From Thermomonas sp. (GTDB taxonomy: Bacteria > Pseudomonadota > Gammaproteobacteria > Xanthomonadales > Xanthomonadaceae): a stretch of DNA of 64,000 nt. Below, one piece after another: positions 39,370 to 48,357 of this stretch. A model generated the notes under the pieces. The model was not told the DNA's origin and ran no database searches. It worked only from the letters and a program-made list of their open reading frames with translations. Within the stretch, counting starts at the first letter, position 1, and every line of letters starts with the position of its first letter. The translations under genes were made by a program, and so were the position numbers. The stretch covers positions 62,001 to 126,000 of the forward strand of contig NZ_JAQSDO010000008.1 in NCBI RefSeq assembly GCF_029945965.1. Reading direction: 5' to 3'.

Positions 39370-40533
39370 ATGATGCCGACCCAACACGCCAGTGACCAGA
39401 CGAGCTTGCGCGGGTTATTCGCATTGCCCGATGACATGCTTTACCTGGACAGCGCCGCGCACGGACCGCCCTTGAAAACGGTGCGGGCGGCAGCGACCGC
39501 CGCATTGCAGCAAAGCACGACGAGTTGGTTCGGGGGAGCACGTTGGCGCGATGACGTGGAACGCGTGCGCGCGCTGGCATCACAATTATTCGACCACGAC
39601 GCAGATGCCATCGCGATGATCCCGTCGGCGGCATATGGCCTGAGCATTGCAGCGCGCAACATCCCGCTGCAGGCGCAGCAATCGGTGTTGGTGCTCGAAG
39701 GCCAGTTCCCGTCCAACCTGCTGCCATGGCGGCAACGCTGTGCCGAGGTCGGCGCCAATCTCGTATTCGCCCGTCGCAACGACGACCAGGATTGGACCGC
39801 CGCCGTATTGGACGCGCTGGATGCGCATCCCGGGATCAATGTGCTCGCCCTGCCGCAGGCGCACTGGCGCGATGGCAGCCTGCTGGACCTTGCGCGAATT
39901 TCGGATCGTGCACGTGCACGTGGCGCCAGTCTGGTCCTGGACCTGAGCCAGAGCCTTGGTGCAATGCCGGTGGATCTGGAGGCTTGGCGTCCGGACTTCG
40001 TCGTCGCTGTCGGCTACAAATGGCTGCTTGGCGGTTACGGACTGGCCTGGCTTTGGGCAGCATCACAATGGCGCGACCACGGCCAGCCACTCGAGCAAGG
40101 CTGGATGGCGCACGACCGCGATGCGCTATGGCAGGTGGGCAGCAATGGCGATGTGATGCCCTTGGCCGGTGCGCGCCGATACGACGCCGGCGGCGTCTGC
40201 GATGCACTGAGATTGTCGATGGCCGAGACGGCTCTCAAGCAGGTGCTGGATTGGGGCATTGCAGATATCGCCGTGCAACTGCAGCGACGTACCGCTGCAC
40301 TGGATCATGCGTTGCAGATGCATGGCCTGGGTTCGCTGCGCACGCACAACCACGCGCATCACATCTGCGGTGTGCAGTTGCCGCCGCAGCGAACCGATGC
40401 GGTGGCCCGCGCGCTATCCGACGCGGGCATCATCACTACCATTCGCAACGACTGCGTACGCATTGCTCCGCACCTGCATGCTGGCATCGATGAAATGTCC
40501 CGACCCATCGAGATCATCGCCAAGGCGCTTTGA
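39370..40533 (+). CDS. class V aminotransferase-fold PLP enzyme, candidate EgtE
   Basis: 387 residues. A class V PLP fold: N-terminal 'YLDSAAHGPPLKTV', phosphate-binding region 'IPSAAYGLSIAARN', and PLP lysine in 'VAVGYKWLLGGYGLAWLW'. Class V members include transaminases, cysteine desulfurases and C-S lyases; the cysteine-desulfurase cysteine loop is not evident, so NifS/SufS function is unlikely. Next to egtB-egtD it could be EgtE, the sulfoxide C-S lyase that finishes ergothioneine, which is a class V enzyme in mycobacteria. Proximity is the main argument. ATG at 39370 was chosen; the second ATG three bases on is equally possible. Confidence 0.75.
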   Translation: MMPTQHASDQTSLRGLFALPDDMLYLDSAAHGPPLKTVRAAATAALQQSTTSWFGGARWRDDVERVRALASQLFDHDADAIAMIPSAAYGLSIAARNIPLQAQQSVLVLEGQFPSNLLPWRQRCAEVGANLVFARRNDDQDWTAAVLDALDAHPGINVLALPQAHWRDGSLLDLARISDRARARGASLVLDLSQSLGAMPVDLEAWRPDFVVAVGYKWLLGGYGLAWLWAASQWRDHGQPLEQGWMAHDRDALWQVGSNGDVMPLAGARRYDAGGVCDALRLSMAETALKQVLDWGIADIAVQLQRRTAALDHALQMHGLGSLRTHNHAHHICGVQLPPQRTDAVARALSDAGIITTIRNDCVRIAPHLHAGIDEMSRPIEIIAKAL

Positions 40534-40573
40534 AGCACCAAACGTGACACGACCGCGCTGCGCGGTGCATGAA

Positions 40574-40597
40574 GAAGGCCGCCTTGCGGCGGCCTTC
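40574..40597. terminator. possible hairpin terminator, no T-tract
   Basis: GAAGGCCGCC, loop TTGC, GGCGGCCTTC: ten perfect pairs, 40 bases after the PLP-enzyme stop and about 38 bases after the end of the convergent 40636 gene. No run of T's follows on either strand. Confidence 0.45.
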
Positions 40598-40635
40598 GGT
40601 ATTGCATGCGTCACGTACTTGGGGAATGCGCGACC

Positions 40636-41097
40636 TTAGCGGCCATCGCCGTCGGCATCACCCGGCATCTTGCGTTCGATGTGATGCCAGCCATCGCGTA
40701 CTGCGCTCTTGGCCTCGGCCCAGCCCAGGCGAGAATCCGCCTTGGCGGTATCCCAGTTGCGCTCCAGTGTGTCCGACACGTCCTCGAACTTCTTGCCCTG
40801 GTATTGGCCGTAGGTGTCATAGCCATACTTGTAGGCAGGCTGGTAATCGCGCCACTCGCTGCCACTCACGTAGTACGGCGCCGACTTGTAGTTGCTTTCG
40901 AAGTGGGTGGCGTACTCGGTCGGGTTGACCGCTTCCGCGACCGCATCGCCGCCCTTGGCACCCAGAACGCCGCCGGCAATCGCGCCGATCACGGAACCAG
41001 CCGGACCGCCGACTGAACCCACTGCGGCACCCGCGATAGCGCCTGCAACTGCGCCAGTACCTTCACCGATGCTGTGGTCTTTTTTGATGTCACTCAT
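40636..41097 (-). CDS. glycine-zipper protein of unknown function
   Basis: 153 residues. Residues about 14-52 are almost all Gly/Ala/Val with the spacing of a glycine zipper ('GAVAGAIAGAAVGSVGGPAG', 'GAIAGGVLGAKGG'), probably a membrane-inserting hairpin. The rest is soluble and rich in Tyr and Asp ('YKYGYDTYGQYQGKKFED'), ending in a charged tail. Similar small proteins are widespread in proteobacteria and often stress-induced, but no function is known. Same strand as the 41255 and rmuC genes. Confidence 0.75.
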   Translation of the reverse strand: MSDIKKDHSIGEGTGAVAGAIAGAAVGSVGGPAGSVIGAIAGGVLGAKGGDAVAEAVNPTEYATHFESNYKSAPYYVSGSEWRDYQPAYKYGYDTYGQYQGKKFEDVSDTLERNWDTAKADSRLGWAEAKSAVRDGWHHIERKMPGDADGDGR

Positions 41098-41254
41098 GTG
41101 TTGTGCTCCGTCTGGTGTGAGAAGCCGGCCTCAATCCCTTGCCGACGCGATCAGCATCGGTGCATGCGCATCAAATCGAGATGAAAAAAATGTTGGTAGC
41201 GTGTTCACAGTCAGGAAGCGATCAGCTAGGTGATTGCGGCGTCAAGTCCGGCAA

Positions 41255-41482
41255 TCAGGCAATCGCATGCCCGCTATTGTTCGGCTTCCAGCCAAGCAAA
41301 CGCGCCGGCAATGTGAGCAGCGCATACAGGAACGCGAATAACGCCGAGAATGTGATGCCGACCAGACGGAAAGGCAACGACAGCATCCAGAACAGCGGCC
41401 ACAGCACCAGCGCCAGCAATGCCAGCGGCCAGCACAACACCAACAGCACGCACCACAGCATCAGGGTGATCAAGGTCTTCAC
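41255..41482 (-). CDS. small conserved-looking membrane protein
   Basis: 75 residues, GTG start with ACGGAG upstream. Two long hydrophobic stretches (about 5-32 and 39-60) with Trp/Pro-rich 'LWPLFWMLSLPFRL', ending 'LLGWKPNNSGHAIA'. No family recognised. The sequence AGACGGAGC just before its start also precedes the 40636 gene, so their translation signals are alike. Strong hydrophobicity and a good ribosome site argue that it is real. Confidence 0.65.
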   Translation of the reverse strand: MKTLITLMLWCVLLVLCWPLALLALVLWPLFWMLSLPFRLVGITFSALFAFLYALLTLPARLLGWKPNNSGHAIA

Positions 41483-41648
41483 GATTGGCGCTCCGTCTCA
41501 CAACGCTGCACGCGCAGCAGTTTCAAGCGTCGTGGTTGCGGCCGGGGTACGCAAGCGGAATGCGATGAAACGAGGTATGGGGCGATGGAGGCTTCGAAAA
41601 GAGACCGGAAGGAATCAAGGCGCGTTGATTGTCTTGTTTCCGTTTCGA

Positions 41649-43022
41649 CTATTCGTCGTCACTCAACTCATCATCCCCAATCTCCAGCAACCGCCCGCTC
41701 GCCTCGGATGAAAGCGACTCCACGCCACGCAACTTGCGCTCAATCGCGCGGGTGCGCACGCCGGCGGATTTGATGCTGTTCTGCACCGTGGCCAGCTGCT
41801 TGTGGGTTGCGTCCAGCACGGCGCCAAACTTTCCAAATTCGGTCTTCACGGCGCCGAGCAATTGCCAGACTTCGCTGGAACGCTCTTCGATGGCCAGCGT
41901 GCGGAAGCCCATCTGCAGGGCATTCAGCACAGCCAGCAAGGTGGTCGGGCCGACCAAGGTGACCTTGTGCTCGCGCTGCAGTGTGTCGAACAAGCCGGGG
42001 CGGCGTAGCGCTTCGGCGTACAGGCCTTCGGTAGGCAAAAACAGCAGGGCGAAGTCGGTTGTGTGTGGCGGCGAGACGTATTTGTCGCGGATCTTCTTCG
42101 CTTCATCGCGGATGCGGCGTTCCAGCGCCATGCCCGACTGCTGGGCGGCGGCGGCATCGGCATTTTCATGGGCTTCCAGCAGGCGTTCGTAGTCCTCGCG
42201 CGGGAACTTGGCATCCACCGGCAGCCAGATGGTGCCGCCATCCGGGCCACCGGGCAGGCGAATCGCGAATTCCACGCGCTCATTGGAATCCGGAACCGTC
42301 GCAATATTGGTGGCGTATTGCTCGATTGTAAGGATCTGTTCCAGCAACGCGCCCAGCTGGGTTTCGCCGAAGGTGCCGCGATCCTTGACGTTGCCGAGCA
42401 CACGCTTGAGGTCGCCGACGCCGGTCGCCAGCGACTGCATTTCACCCAGCCCGCGCTGCACCTGTTCCAGCCGTTCGGACACCAGTCGGAACGATTCGCC
42501 GAGGCGGGTTTCCAACGTGGTCTGCAGCTTCTCGTCGACCGTCGCGCGCATCAGCTCGAGCTTTTGCGCGTTGTCGGCCTGCAGTTCCTTCAAGCGCGCT
42601 TCCAGCGTGTCACGCATCTCGCCGATGCGTTGCTCATTGCGTTGGGTCAGTTCGCGCAATTGCGCACCCAACCCATCGGCAAACTGCTGTTGCCGGATCG
42701 CCGCGTCCTGGCGACCCTTGTGCGCGTCGTCGCTCAGGCTGCCGCGCAGCACGTCGAGGCGCTGGTCGGTGCGTTCGGTGAGATCATTCAGGCGCAGGCC
42801 GAAGGTTTCGATGCGCTGTTCCTGCGCCTTGGCCATGCTGTCCAGCTGCGCGCGCAACTCGCTGCGGCCATCGCGCTGTTCGTTGCGCAGGGCCTGTTCC
42901 AATGGCTCGCGCAACCGTGCCATCGCCGCATCCGGCTTGCGCAGCAGCAACACCACCAGCAGAACGATGGCGACGGCCACCGCCAGCAGCAACAGGATCA
43001 ACAGCAGGGATGAGTCAGGCAT
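41649..43022 (-). CDS. rmuC: DNA recombination protein RmuC
   Basis: 457 residues. An N-terminal membrane helix (about 5-27), a long coiled coil (about 30-210, 'RLREPLEQALRNEQRDGRSE' onwards), then the RmuC nuclease-like domain with 'LGNVKDRGTFGETQLGALLEQIL', 'LPVDAKFPREDYERLL' and 'FLPTEGLYAEALRRPGL'. RmuC limits inversions at short inverted repeats in E. coli and has a PD-(D/E)XK-like fold; the exact role is unclear. Confidence 0.93.
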   Translation of the reverse strand: MPDSSLLLILLLLAVAVAIVLLVVLLLRKPDAAMARLREPLEQALRNEQRDGRSELRAQLDSMAKAQEQRIETFGLRLNDLTERTDQRLDVLRGSLSDDAHKGRQDAAIRQQQFADGLGAQLRELTQRNEQRIGEMRDTLEARLKELQADNAQKLELMRATVDEKLQTTLETRLGESFRLVSERLEQVQRGLGEMQSLATGVGDLKRVLGNVKDRGTFGETQLGALLEQILTIEQYATNIATVPDSNERVEFAIRLPGGPDGGTIWLPVDAKFPREDYERLLEAHENADAAAAQQSGMALERRIRDEAKKIRDKYVSPPHTTDFALLFLPTEGLYAEALRRPGLFDTLQREHKVTLVGPTTLLAVLNALQMGFRTLAIEERSSEVWQLLGAVKTEFGKFGAVLDATHKQLATVQNSIKSAGVRTRAIERKLRGVESLSSEASGRLLEIGDDELSDDE

Positions 43023-43070
43023 TGCGCCAGTGTAGCGGCAGGCGTCGCAGCAGCTGTGACCTGGACTGGG

Positions 43071-44405
43071 CTACGGCCCCAGTGCCTGCAGCAGGGCCTG
43101 GAATTGCGGGTGTTCCCGCAACAACCGGCGGCCAGCATCGACCAGTTCATCGACTTGTTGCGGGCTCAGGCTGAAGCCGGTCGGCACCGCTTCCAGCCGC
43201 GCACGCAAGTCCGTATCCGGCAGGTCGCGCAGGGACACCGCGACCAGGTGCCCTTGCACCGGGCGCGAGGGCGTGGACACGTCAGCAGTCCATTGCTTGA
43301 GGCTGTCCTGCATCAGCTCAAGGGTGGCTGCGTTGTAGCGTTGCAACTGGATGTCGGTCATCGCATCGATGGAACGTGCGATGGATGGCGCGCGTCGGCT
43401 GAGTCCGAGGCCGGCGCCGGCATTCGCAGATGAATCCACCGATATCACCACCATGTGCGCGGCCGGCGTGCGGTCGATGCGGCGCAGGAAGGCCGACAAA
43501 CCACCGGCCAGGTCGATCCCTTCCTGGAATGCGCGCAGACCGAGGTTGTCGGTCAGTCCACCATCGGCCAAGTGGATATAGCGGCGCGTCTGTTTGTCGC
43601 GATAACCCTGGAGGCCATCGATCGCCTGTTGCAGCTGCGGTGATTCGTCGTCCTTCACCTTCGAAACCTGTTTGGCCGGGCTGCAGGTGGCGTAATTTTG
43701 CAGCACGACCGGCTCGAACAAGACCGGCACCGCTGACGATGCGGCGACGGCATCGGCAATGGGGAAGCTCAACAGGTCGGAGCACAGCAGGTCGAACTGG
43801 CCTTGCAGGAAAGCAAAGCGGTTGCCGCTTTCCAGGTCCGATGCATTGATGATCACCAGCGGACCATTGCGCTTTTGCAGATCGGCAAAGCGTGCGCCCT
43901 GGAAGATCGTGCGGCCATATAGCTGGGCCGCCGCCGCGCTGCGTCCTTGCGGCGTGAACCAGCGCAGCGGATTGAGCACCTGGCGCAGCAGGTCTGCATT
44001 GAGGTCGCGGCGCAGGACCTGCTGCTCGAACGCGGGAAAGGTGGCATCGCCATGCAGCCCGTAATACGCCGCGGTGAAACTGCCGCCGGACACGGCGCTG
44101 ATCGCGTCCACTTCGTCCAGCAAGGTCGCGCTGCCGTTCTTGGCCGGCACCTTGGTGTCACGCAATTCCAGTAACACGCCATAGGCAAGCGCTGCCGCAC
44201 GCGCACCGCCGCCGGAGAACGCCAGCGCCACCGTGATTTCGTCCGGATGCTGGCCGGGTCGCTGGCGGCCGATGCTGTAGGCGTCAGTGTCGTCCTGCGT
44301 CAGCGCGCCATACCGGGGCTGGTTGTCGATGCTGGCATAGGTGGCGCAACCAACCAGCAAGGGCAGCAAACCCGCCAGCAGACCGACGCGCACCACCCGG
44401 TTCAT
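43071..44405 (-). CDS. patatin-like phospholipase lipoprotein
   Basis: 444 residues. Signal peptide ending in 'LLVGC' (Cys19), so a lipoprotein. The patatin domain has the oxyanion loop 'ALAFSGGGARAAALAYG', nucleophile elbow 'ISAVSGGSFTAAYYG' (Ser of VSGGS) and catalytic Asp in 'HLADGGLTDNLG'. A probable lipid acyl hydrolase at the envelope. Its ATG overlaps the VIT transporter stop by 4 bp. A second, unrelated-length patatin is at 49125-50171. Confidence 0.88.
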   Translation of the reverse strand: MNRVVRVGLLAGLLPLLVGCATYASIDNQPRYGALTQDDTDAYSIGRQRPGQHPDEITVALAFSGGGARAAALAYGVLLELRDTKVPAKNGSATLLDEVDAISAVSGGSFTAAYYGLHGDATFPAFEQQVLRRDLNADLLRQVLNPLRWFTPQGRSAAAAQLYGRTIFQGARFADLQKRNGPLVIINASDLESGNRFAFLQGQFDLLCSDLLSFPIADAVAASSAVPVLFEPVVLQNYATCSPAKQVSKVKDDESPQLQQAIDGLQGYRDKQTRRYIHLADGGLTDNLGLRAFQEGIDLAGGLSAFLRRIDRTPAAHMVVISVDSSANAGAGLGLSRRAPSIARSIDAMTDIQLQRYNAATLELMQDSLKQWTADVSTPSRPVQGHLVAVSLRDLPDTDLRARLEAVPTGFSLSPQQVDELVDAGRRLLREHPQFQALLQALGP

Positions 44406-45109
44406 CCGGTCGCCACTCCAAACAAACGGCCGATCAAGCCGGTTGCACCCAGCGCCATCGCGCCCCAGAACAGCACGCGCAGCGCACCCTTGGTCATCGA
44501 GGCGCCACCCAGCCTTCCCGCGAGTGCGCCGAGCACTGCCAACAGGATCAAGGTCACGACACTGATGGCTATCGGCAGGCTGCTGCCGTGCCAGAGCCAG
44601 GCCAGCAGGATCGGCGGCAACGCGCCGACCGAAAACGCCGCAGCCGAAGCGAGCGCCGCCTGTACCGGCCGCGCGGCGAGTGCTTCGCTGATGCCAAGCT
44701 CATCGCGCAAATGGGTGCCGAGCGCATCGTGTGCGGTCAGCTGCTCAGCCACCTGGTGCGCCAACGCCTTGTCCAACCCGCGCTGCACGTAGATGTGGGT
44801 CAACTCCAGGAGTTCTGCTTCCGGCGCATGCTCCAGCTCACGGCGTTCCTTGGCCATATCGGCCGCTTCGGTGTCGGCCTGCGAACTGACCGAGACATAT
44901 TCGCCCGCGGCCATCGACAGCGCACCTGCAGTCAGGCTGGCAACCGCCGTGATCAGGATGATCTGCGGCGTGGCATTGGCAGCCGCCATGCCCACCAGCA
45001 GCGAGCTGGTGGAGATCAGACCGTCATTGGCACCCAGCACCGATGCGCGCAACCAACCGATGTGCTTGGTGCGATGTCCCTCGTGGTGTGGCTTGGCAAG
45101 TTTGATCAT
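44402..45109 (-). CDS. VIT1/CCC1 family metal (iron/manganese) transporter
   Basis: 235 residues, about five helices. Family features: 'HIGWLRASVLGANDGLISTSSLLVG' at the N terminus and 'AGALSMAAGEYVSVSSQADTE' after helix 2, followed by the acidic metal-binding region ('DMAKERRELEHAPEAELLEL'). VIT1 relatives move Fe2+ or Mn2+ out of the cytoplasm; the metal cannot be read from sequence. Overlaps the patatin gene start by 4 bp. A manganese-responsive terC lies about 1.4 kb away on the other strand. Confidence 0.87.
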   Translation of the reverse strand: MIKLAKPHHEGHRTKHIGWLRASVLGANDGLISTSSLLVGMAAANATPQIILITAVASLTAGALSMAAGEYVSVSSQADTEAADMAKERRELEHAPEAELLELTHIYVQRGLDKALAHQVAEQLTAHDALGTHLRDELGISEALAARPVQAALASAAAFSVGALPPILLAWLWHGSSLPIAISVVTLILLAVLGALAGRLGGASMTKGALRVLFWGAMALGATGLIGRLFGVATG

Positions 45110-45113
45110 GGCT

Positions 45114-46283
45114 TTAGTCCACCACCCTGCAGAACACCGCCTTCAGATAGCGTGATTCAGGCACCTGCGCCAGCCACGGGTGGTCCGGGCCGGCACCTGC
45201 CACCTTGAGCACCTGCACCGTGCGTCCGGCGTAGAACGCGGCGCGGCGCAGCATGTCGGTGAACTGCTCTTCGCTGACCAGGCCGGTGCAGCTGAAGGTC
45301 GCGAACAGCCCCCCCGGCTTGACCACGCCCAATGCCAGCTTGTTCATGTCCAGGTATTTCTTCAGCGCGGGAATGACCTGCTCGCGGTCGCGGGTCATCT
45401 TGGCCGGGTCCAGGATCACCACGTCGAACTGCTCGCCGTTGAGCCCGGCATCGCGCAACCACGGGAAGATGTCGGCCTGGATGAACTTCGGCTTGACATG
45501 GTTCAACTTCGCATTGGCGCGGGCGATCTCGAGCACATCCGCGTCGATGTCGATGCCAACCACTTCGCTGGCGCCGCGCACCGCCGCATACACGCCGAAA
45601 CCGCCGGTGTTGCAGCACAGGTCGAGTACGCGCTGGCCGGCGCACAACTGCGACAGCCACTGCCGGTTCTCGCGCTGGTCGGCGAAAAAGCCGGTCTTGT
45701 GCGCGCCGGCAGGATCGGCGTTGAATGCGATGCCGTGCTCATGGATCAACGCCGGCTGCGTGCCCATGGTGTCCTTGTAGTCGAAGCTTTCCTGCTTCTG
45801 CACGTGTTCGTCGGCGAAGCTGTGGAAGCGGCAACCCGGGAACTGTTCGCGCAGCGCGTTGAAGATCCATTCGCGATACCGCCACGCGCCGGCGCTGAAG
45901 AACCCGACCACCAGCAGGTCGTCGTAACGGTCCACCACCAGGCCACTGATGCCGTCACCTTCCGAATGCAGCACGCGCCAGGCATTGCCGACCTCATCCA
46001 GCTTGAGCAGCTCGCGGCGCAGCGCCACCGCATCGGCGATCCGGCGCGAGAACCACGCCTCGTCTACCGCCACGTCCGGATCGCCTTCCAGCATCCGCAG
46101 CGCGATCCGCGAGTGCCCGTTGTAGAAGCCGCGACCAATCCAGACGTCGTCCACGCCGACCACATCGACCACGCTGCCGGGTTTCGGACGCTGCGCCGGC
46201 TTCTCGACCAGGCGCTGGAAAATCCACGGGTGGGTGGATTTCCAGGCATTTTTCAGGCGGACGACGGGCAGCGGCTCATTCAT
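45114..46283 (-). CDS. class I SAM-dependent rRNA methyltransferase, RlmI-like
   Basis: 389 residues. An N-terminal PUA-like domain (about 5-75, 'VVRLKNAWKSTHPWIFQRLV') and a C-terminal Rossmann SAM domain with 'VLDLCCNTGGFGVYAAVRGA' and catalytic 'DVVILDPAKMTRDR'. 'FATFSCTGLVSEEQF' holds a conserved cysteine; this resembles RlmI (23S rRNA m5C1962), although the exact target position cannot be assigned. ATG at 46283; a start 12 codons earlier has no better signals. Confidence 0.87.
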   Translation of the reverse strand: MNEPLPVVRLKNAWKSTHPWIFQRLVEKPAQRPKPGSVVDVVGVDDVWIGRGFYNGHSRIALRMLEGDPDVAVDEAWFSRRIADAVALRRELLKLDEVGNAWRVLHSEGDGISGLVVDRYDDLLVVGFFSAGAWRYREWIFNALREQFPGCRFHSFADEHVQKQESFDYKDTMGTQPALIHEHGIAFNADPAGAHKTGFFADQRENRQWLSQLCAGQRVLDLCCNTGGFGVYAAVRGASEVVGIDIDADVLEIARANAKLNHVKPKFIQADIFPWLRDAGLNGEQFDVVILDPAKMTRDREQVIPALKKYLDMNKLALGVVKPGGLFATFSCTGLVSEEQFTDMLRRAAFYAGRTVQVLKVAGAGPDHPWLAQVPESRYLKAVFCRVVD

Positions 46284-46337
46284 GTGCGCGAATCTTGTTG
46301 ACGGGGCATTAACGCCCAACGCACCATTGTCGCCGAA

Positions 46338-46442
46338 GAAGGGGAGTAACTCCGCGCACGGTCGTCGTCAACACGGGTACGCTGTCAATACGACATCGGC
46401 CCCGGCGCCGTGGCAGGCTTCATGCCTGTGAGTGAGACCTTC
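46338..46442 (+). promoter_or_regulatory. yybP-ykoY manganese riboswitch before terC
   Basis: The conserved core is present: GAAGGGGAGTAAC (46338-46350), CGTCAACAC (46366-46374), GTCAATACGAC (46384-46394), CCCGGCGCCG (46401-46410) and GAGACCTTCGCC (46434-46445). P1 can form from GAAGG and CCTTC, and an inner helix from GTCGT and ACGAC. CCTTCGCC can instead pair with GGCGAAG (46452-46458), which is the likely switching alternative. The family binds Mn2+ and commonly precedes TerC/Alx genes, as here. Confidence 0.82.
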
Positions 46443-46498
46443 GCCCACCGTGGCGAAGCCGTGCCCTTCCATTCCATCGGACCAAGCATTGTCCTACG

Positions 46499-46531
46499 CC
46501 ACAACCGCCGCAAGGCCTCGCTGTTGTGGAG
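46499..46531 (+). promoter_or_regulatory. hairpin covering the terC ribosome site
   Basis: CCACAAC (46499-46505) pairs perfectly with GTTGTGG (46523-46529), whose last two G's are the first bases of the terC ribosome site GGAG (46528-46531). This would block translation and is a natural expression platform for the riboswitch upstream. No intrinsic terminator is seen in the leader. Confidence 0.6.
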
Positions 46532-46537
46532 TTGTGC

Positions 46538-47509
46538 ATGCAAACGATCGGAACCCCAATGTTGTGGGCCGTGTTCGCGCTGGTGGTGATTGGCGCGTTG
46601 CTGGCGGACCTGGTGCTGATGCGCCACGGTGGCCCGCACAAGGTGACGTTCAAGGAAGCCGCCTGGTGGAGCCTGGGTTGGGTGGCGTTGGCGCTGATGT
46701 TCAACGCGGGGCTGTGGTGGTACGCAGGCCAGCAATACGGCGCCGAAACCGGCCACCTGATCGGCATGGAGTTCCTGACCGGCTATCTGGTCGAGAAGGC
46801 GCTGGCGGTCGACAACATCTTCGTGTTCCTGATGATCTTCAGCTATTTCGCAGTCCCCGAAGTGCAGCGCCAGAAGGTGCTGATCATCGGGATTATCGGT
46901 GCGATCTTCCTGCGCGCGATCCTGATTTTTGCCGGTGCGCTGCTGCTGGCGAAGTTCCACTGGGTCCTCTATTTGTTCGGCGCCTTCCTGTTGCTGACCG
47001 GGATCAAGATGATGCTGGCCGCGGGCAAGGAGCCAGACCTGGAAGCCAACCCGGCACTGCGCTGGATGCGCGGGCACCTGCGCGTGACCGACGGCTACCA
47101 CGGCAACGACCTCAGCTTTTTGCGTGACGGCAAGCGCTGGTACACGCCGCTGTTCATGGTGATCATGATGATCGCGATCACCGACGTGATCTTCGCGGTC
47201 GACTCGATCCCGGCGATCTTCGCGATCACCGAAGACCCCTTCATCGTGCTGACCTCGAACGTGTTCGCGGTGCTGGGCCTGCGCGCGATGTTCTTCCTGC
47301 TGCAGGGCATGGCCAGCCGCTTCCACCTGTTGCCGTATGGGCTGGCACTGGTGTTGATGTTCATCGGCGGCAAGATGCTGGTGGTCGACGTCTACAAGAT
47401 CCCGGTGCTGTGGGCGCTGTTGGTGGTGGCGCTCATCATCGGAACGGCAGTGGTGCTCAGCCTGTTGTTGCCACCGCCTGCCAAGGGCGCCAAAGATGCC
47501 GATGCCTAG
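46538..47509 (+). CDS. TerC/Alx family integral membrane protein
   Basis: 323 residues, eight or nine helices. Family landmarks: 'SLGWVALALMFNAGLWWY' and 'GYLVEKALAVDNIFVFLMI' with the conserved acidic 'EKALAVDN', and 'ITDVIFAVDSIPAIFAITEDPFIVLTSNVFAVLGLRAMFFLLQG'. TerC/Alx proteins export Mn2+ and may metallate exported enzymes. ATG at 46538 is six bases from GGAG; an in-frame GTG at 46526 would overlap the ribosome site. Controlled by the riboswitch at 46338-46442. Confidence 0.93.
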   Translation: MQTIGTPMLWAVFALVVIGALLADLVLMRHGGPHKVTFKEAAWWSLGWVALALMFNAGLWWYAGQQYGAETGHLIGMEFLTGYLVEKALAVDNIFVFLMIFSYFAVPEVQRQKVLIIGIIGAIFLRAILIFAGALLLAKFHWVLYLFGAFLLLTGIKMMLAAGKEPDLEANPALRWMRGHLRVTDGYHGNDLSFLRDGKRWYTPLFMVIMMIAITDVIFAVDSIPAIFAITEDPFIVLTSNVFAVLGLRAMFFLLQGMASRFHLLPYGLALVLMFIGGKMLVVDVYKIPVLWALLVVALIIGTAVVLSLLLPPPAKGAKDADA

Positions 47510-47560
47510 CCCCAAGCATGCCCGGCTTGAACCCGGGCCAGGCGCCGCCATCTACAGGAA

Positions 47561-48346
47561 ATGACCCCGCCGCAACCGCCCGTCGTGACCACCACCCGCC
47601 TGCAACGCCAGCTGGATGGCCAGCGCCTGCGCCGGGCTGTGCAATACAGCCTTGCCTGCGTGCTGGTGCTGACCGTGGTGTTCGCCTTGCAGGGCTGGTT
47701 GTCACTGGAAGCGTTGACCGTGAACCCGGGCAGCGCTGCCGGCCTGTTCGGCGTGCTGACCGCGCCGTTGTTGCACGGCTCACCCGGCCACTTGCTGGCC
47801 AATGCCACCGCCCTGCTGATGCTGGGCACGCTGGCGATGACGGTCTATCCGCGCGCAACCCTGCGCGCGCTGCCGCTGCTGTGGCTGGGTGCCGGGCTCG
47901 GCGCGTGGTTGCTGGGCCAGCCGGGTTCGCACCACCTCGGCGCCAGCGGCGTCATCCACGGACTGGGCTTCCTGGTGTTCGTGCTTGGCCTGCTGCGCCG
48001 CGACAGCGCGGCCATTGCAGCGGGCATGCTCGCCTTCCTGTTCTACGGCGGCATGCTGCTGACGATCTTCCCGCACGAAGTCGGCGTCTCCTGGGAATCG
48101 CACCTGGGCGGCGCGCTTGCCGGCGTAGTGGCTGCGTTCGTATTCCGTCGCAGCGATCCAATGCCGCAGCGGCGCAAGTACAGCTGGGAAATCGAGGAAG
48201 AACTCGAGCGCGAACGCGCCGCCGCCGCTCATGACACGTTCGAACCACGCGCACCCGATGACGTGCCGGTACTGTGGCAGCGTGACGAGCAGGAAGAGCG
48301 CGGCAAGGTGCTGCCTTTCCGCTCGCACGACAAACGCGACGACTGA
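47561..48346 (+). CDS. rhomboid family intramembrane serine protease
   Basis: 261 residues, six helices. The catalytic Ser is in 'HHLGASGVIHGLGFLVF' and the catalytic His in 'SWESHLGGALAGVVAAF'; 'HGSPGHLLANATALLMLG' corresponds to the HxxxN oxyanion region of helix 2. A cytoplasmic, acidic tail follows ('WEIEEELERERAAAAHD'). Probably active. 51 bases after terC and possibly co-transcribed. Confidence 0.9.
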   Translation: MTPPQPPVVTTTRLQRQLDGQRLRRAVQYSLACVLVLTVVFALQGWLSLEALTVNPGSAAGLFGVLTAPLLHGSPGHLLANATALLMLGTLAMTVYPRATLRALPLLWLGAGLGAWLLGQPGSHHLGASGVIHGLGFLVFVLGLLRRDSAAIAAGMLAFLFYGGMLLTIFPHEVGVSWESHLGGALAGVVAAFVFRRSDPMPQRRKYSWEIEEELERERAAAAHDTFEPRAPDDVPVLWQRDEQEERGKVLPFRSHDKRDD

Positions 48347-48357
48347 GCTACTTCGCG

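Noticed and set aside
39370-40533. Cysteine desulfurase (SufS/NifS) for the class V enzyme
   Set aside because: No desulfurase active-site cysteine loop is apparent and no Suf or Isc genes are nearby.
46385-47551. 388-codon minus-strand frame over the riboswitch and terC
   Set aside because: Composition rich in His, Gln and Asp typical of antisense shadows; terC and its leader explain the region.
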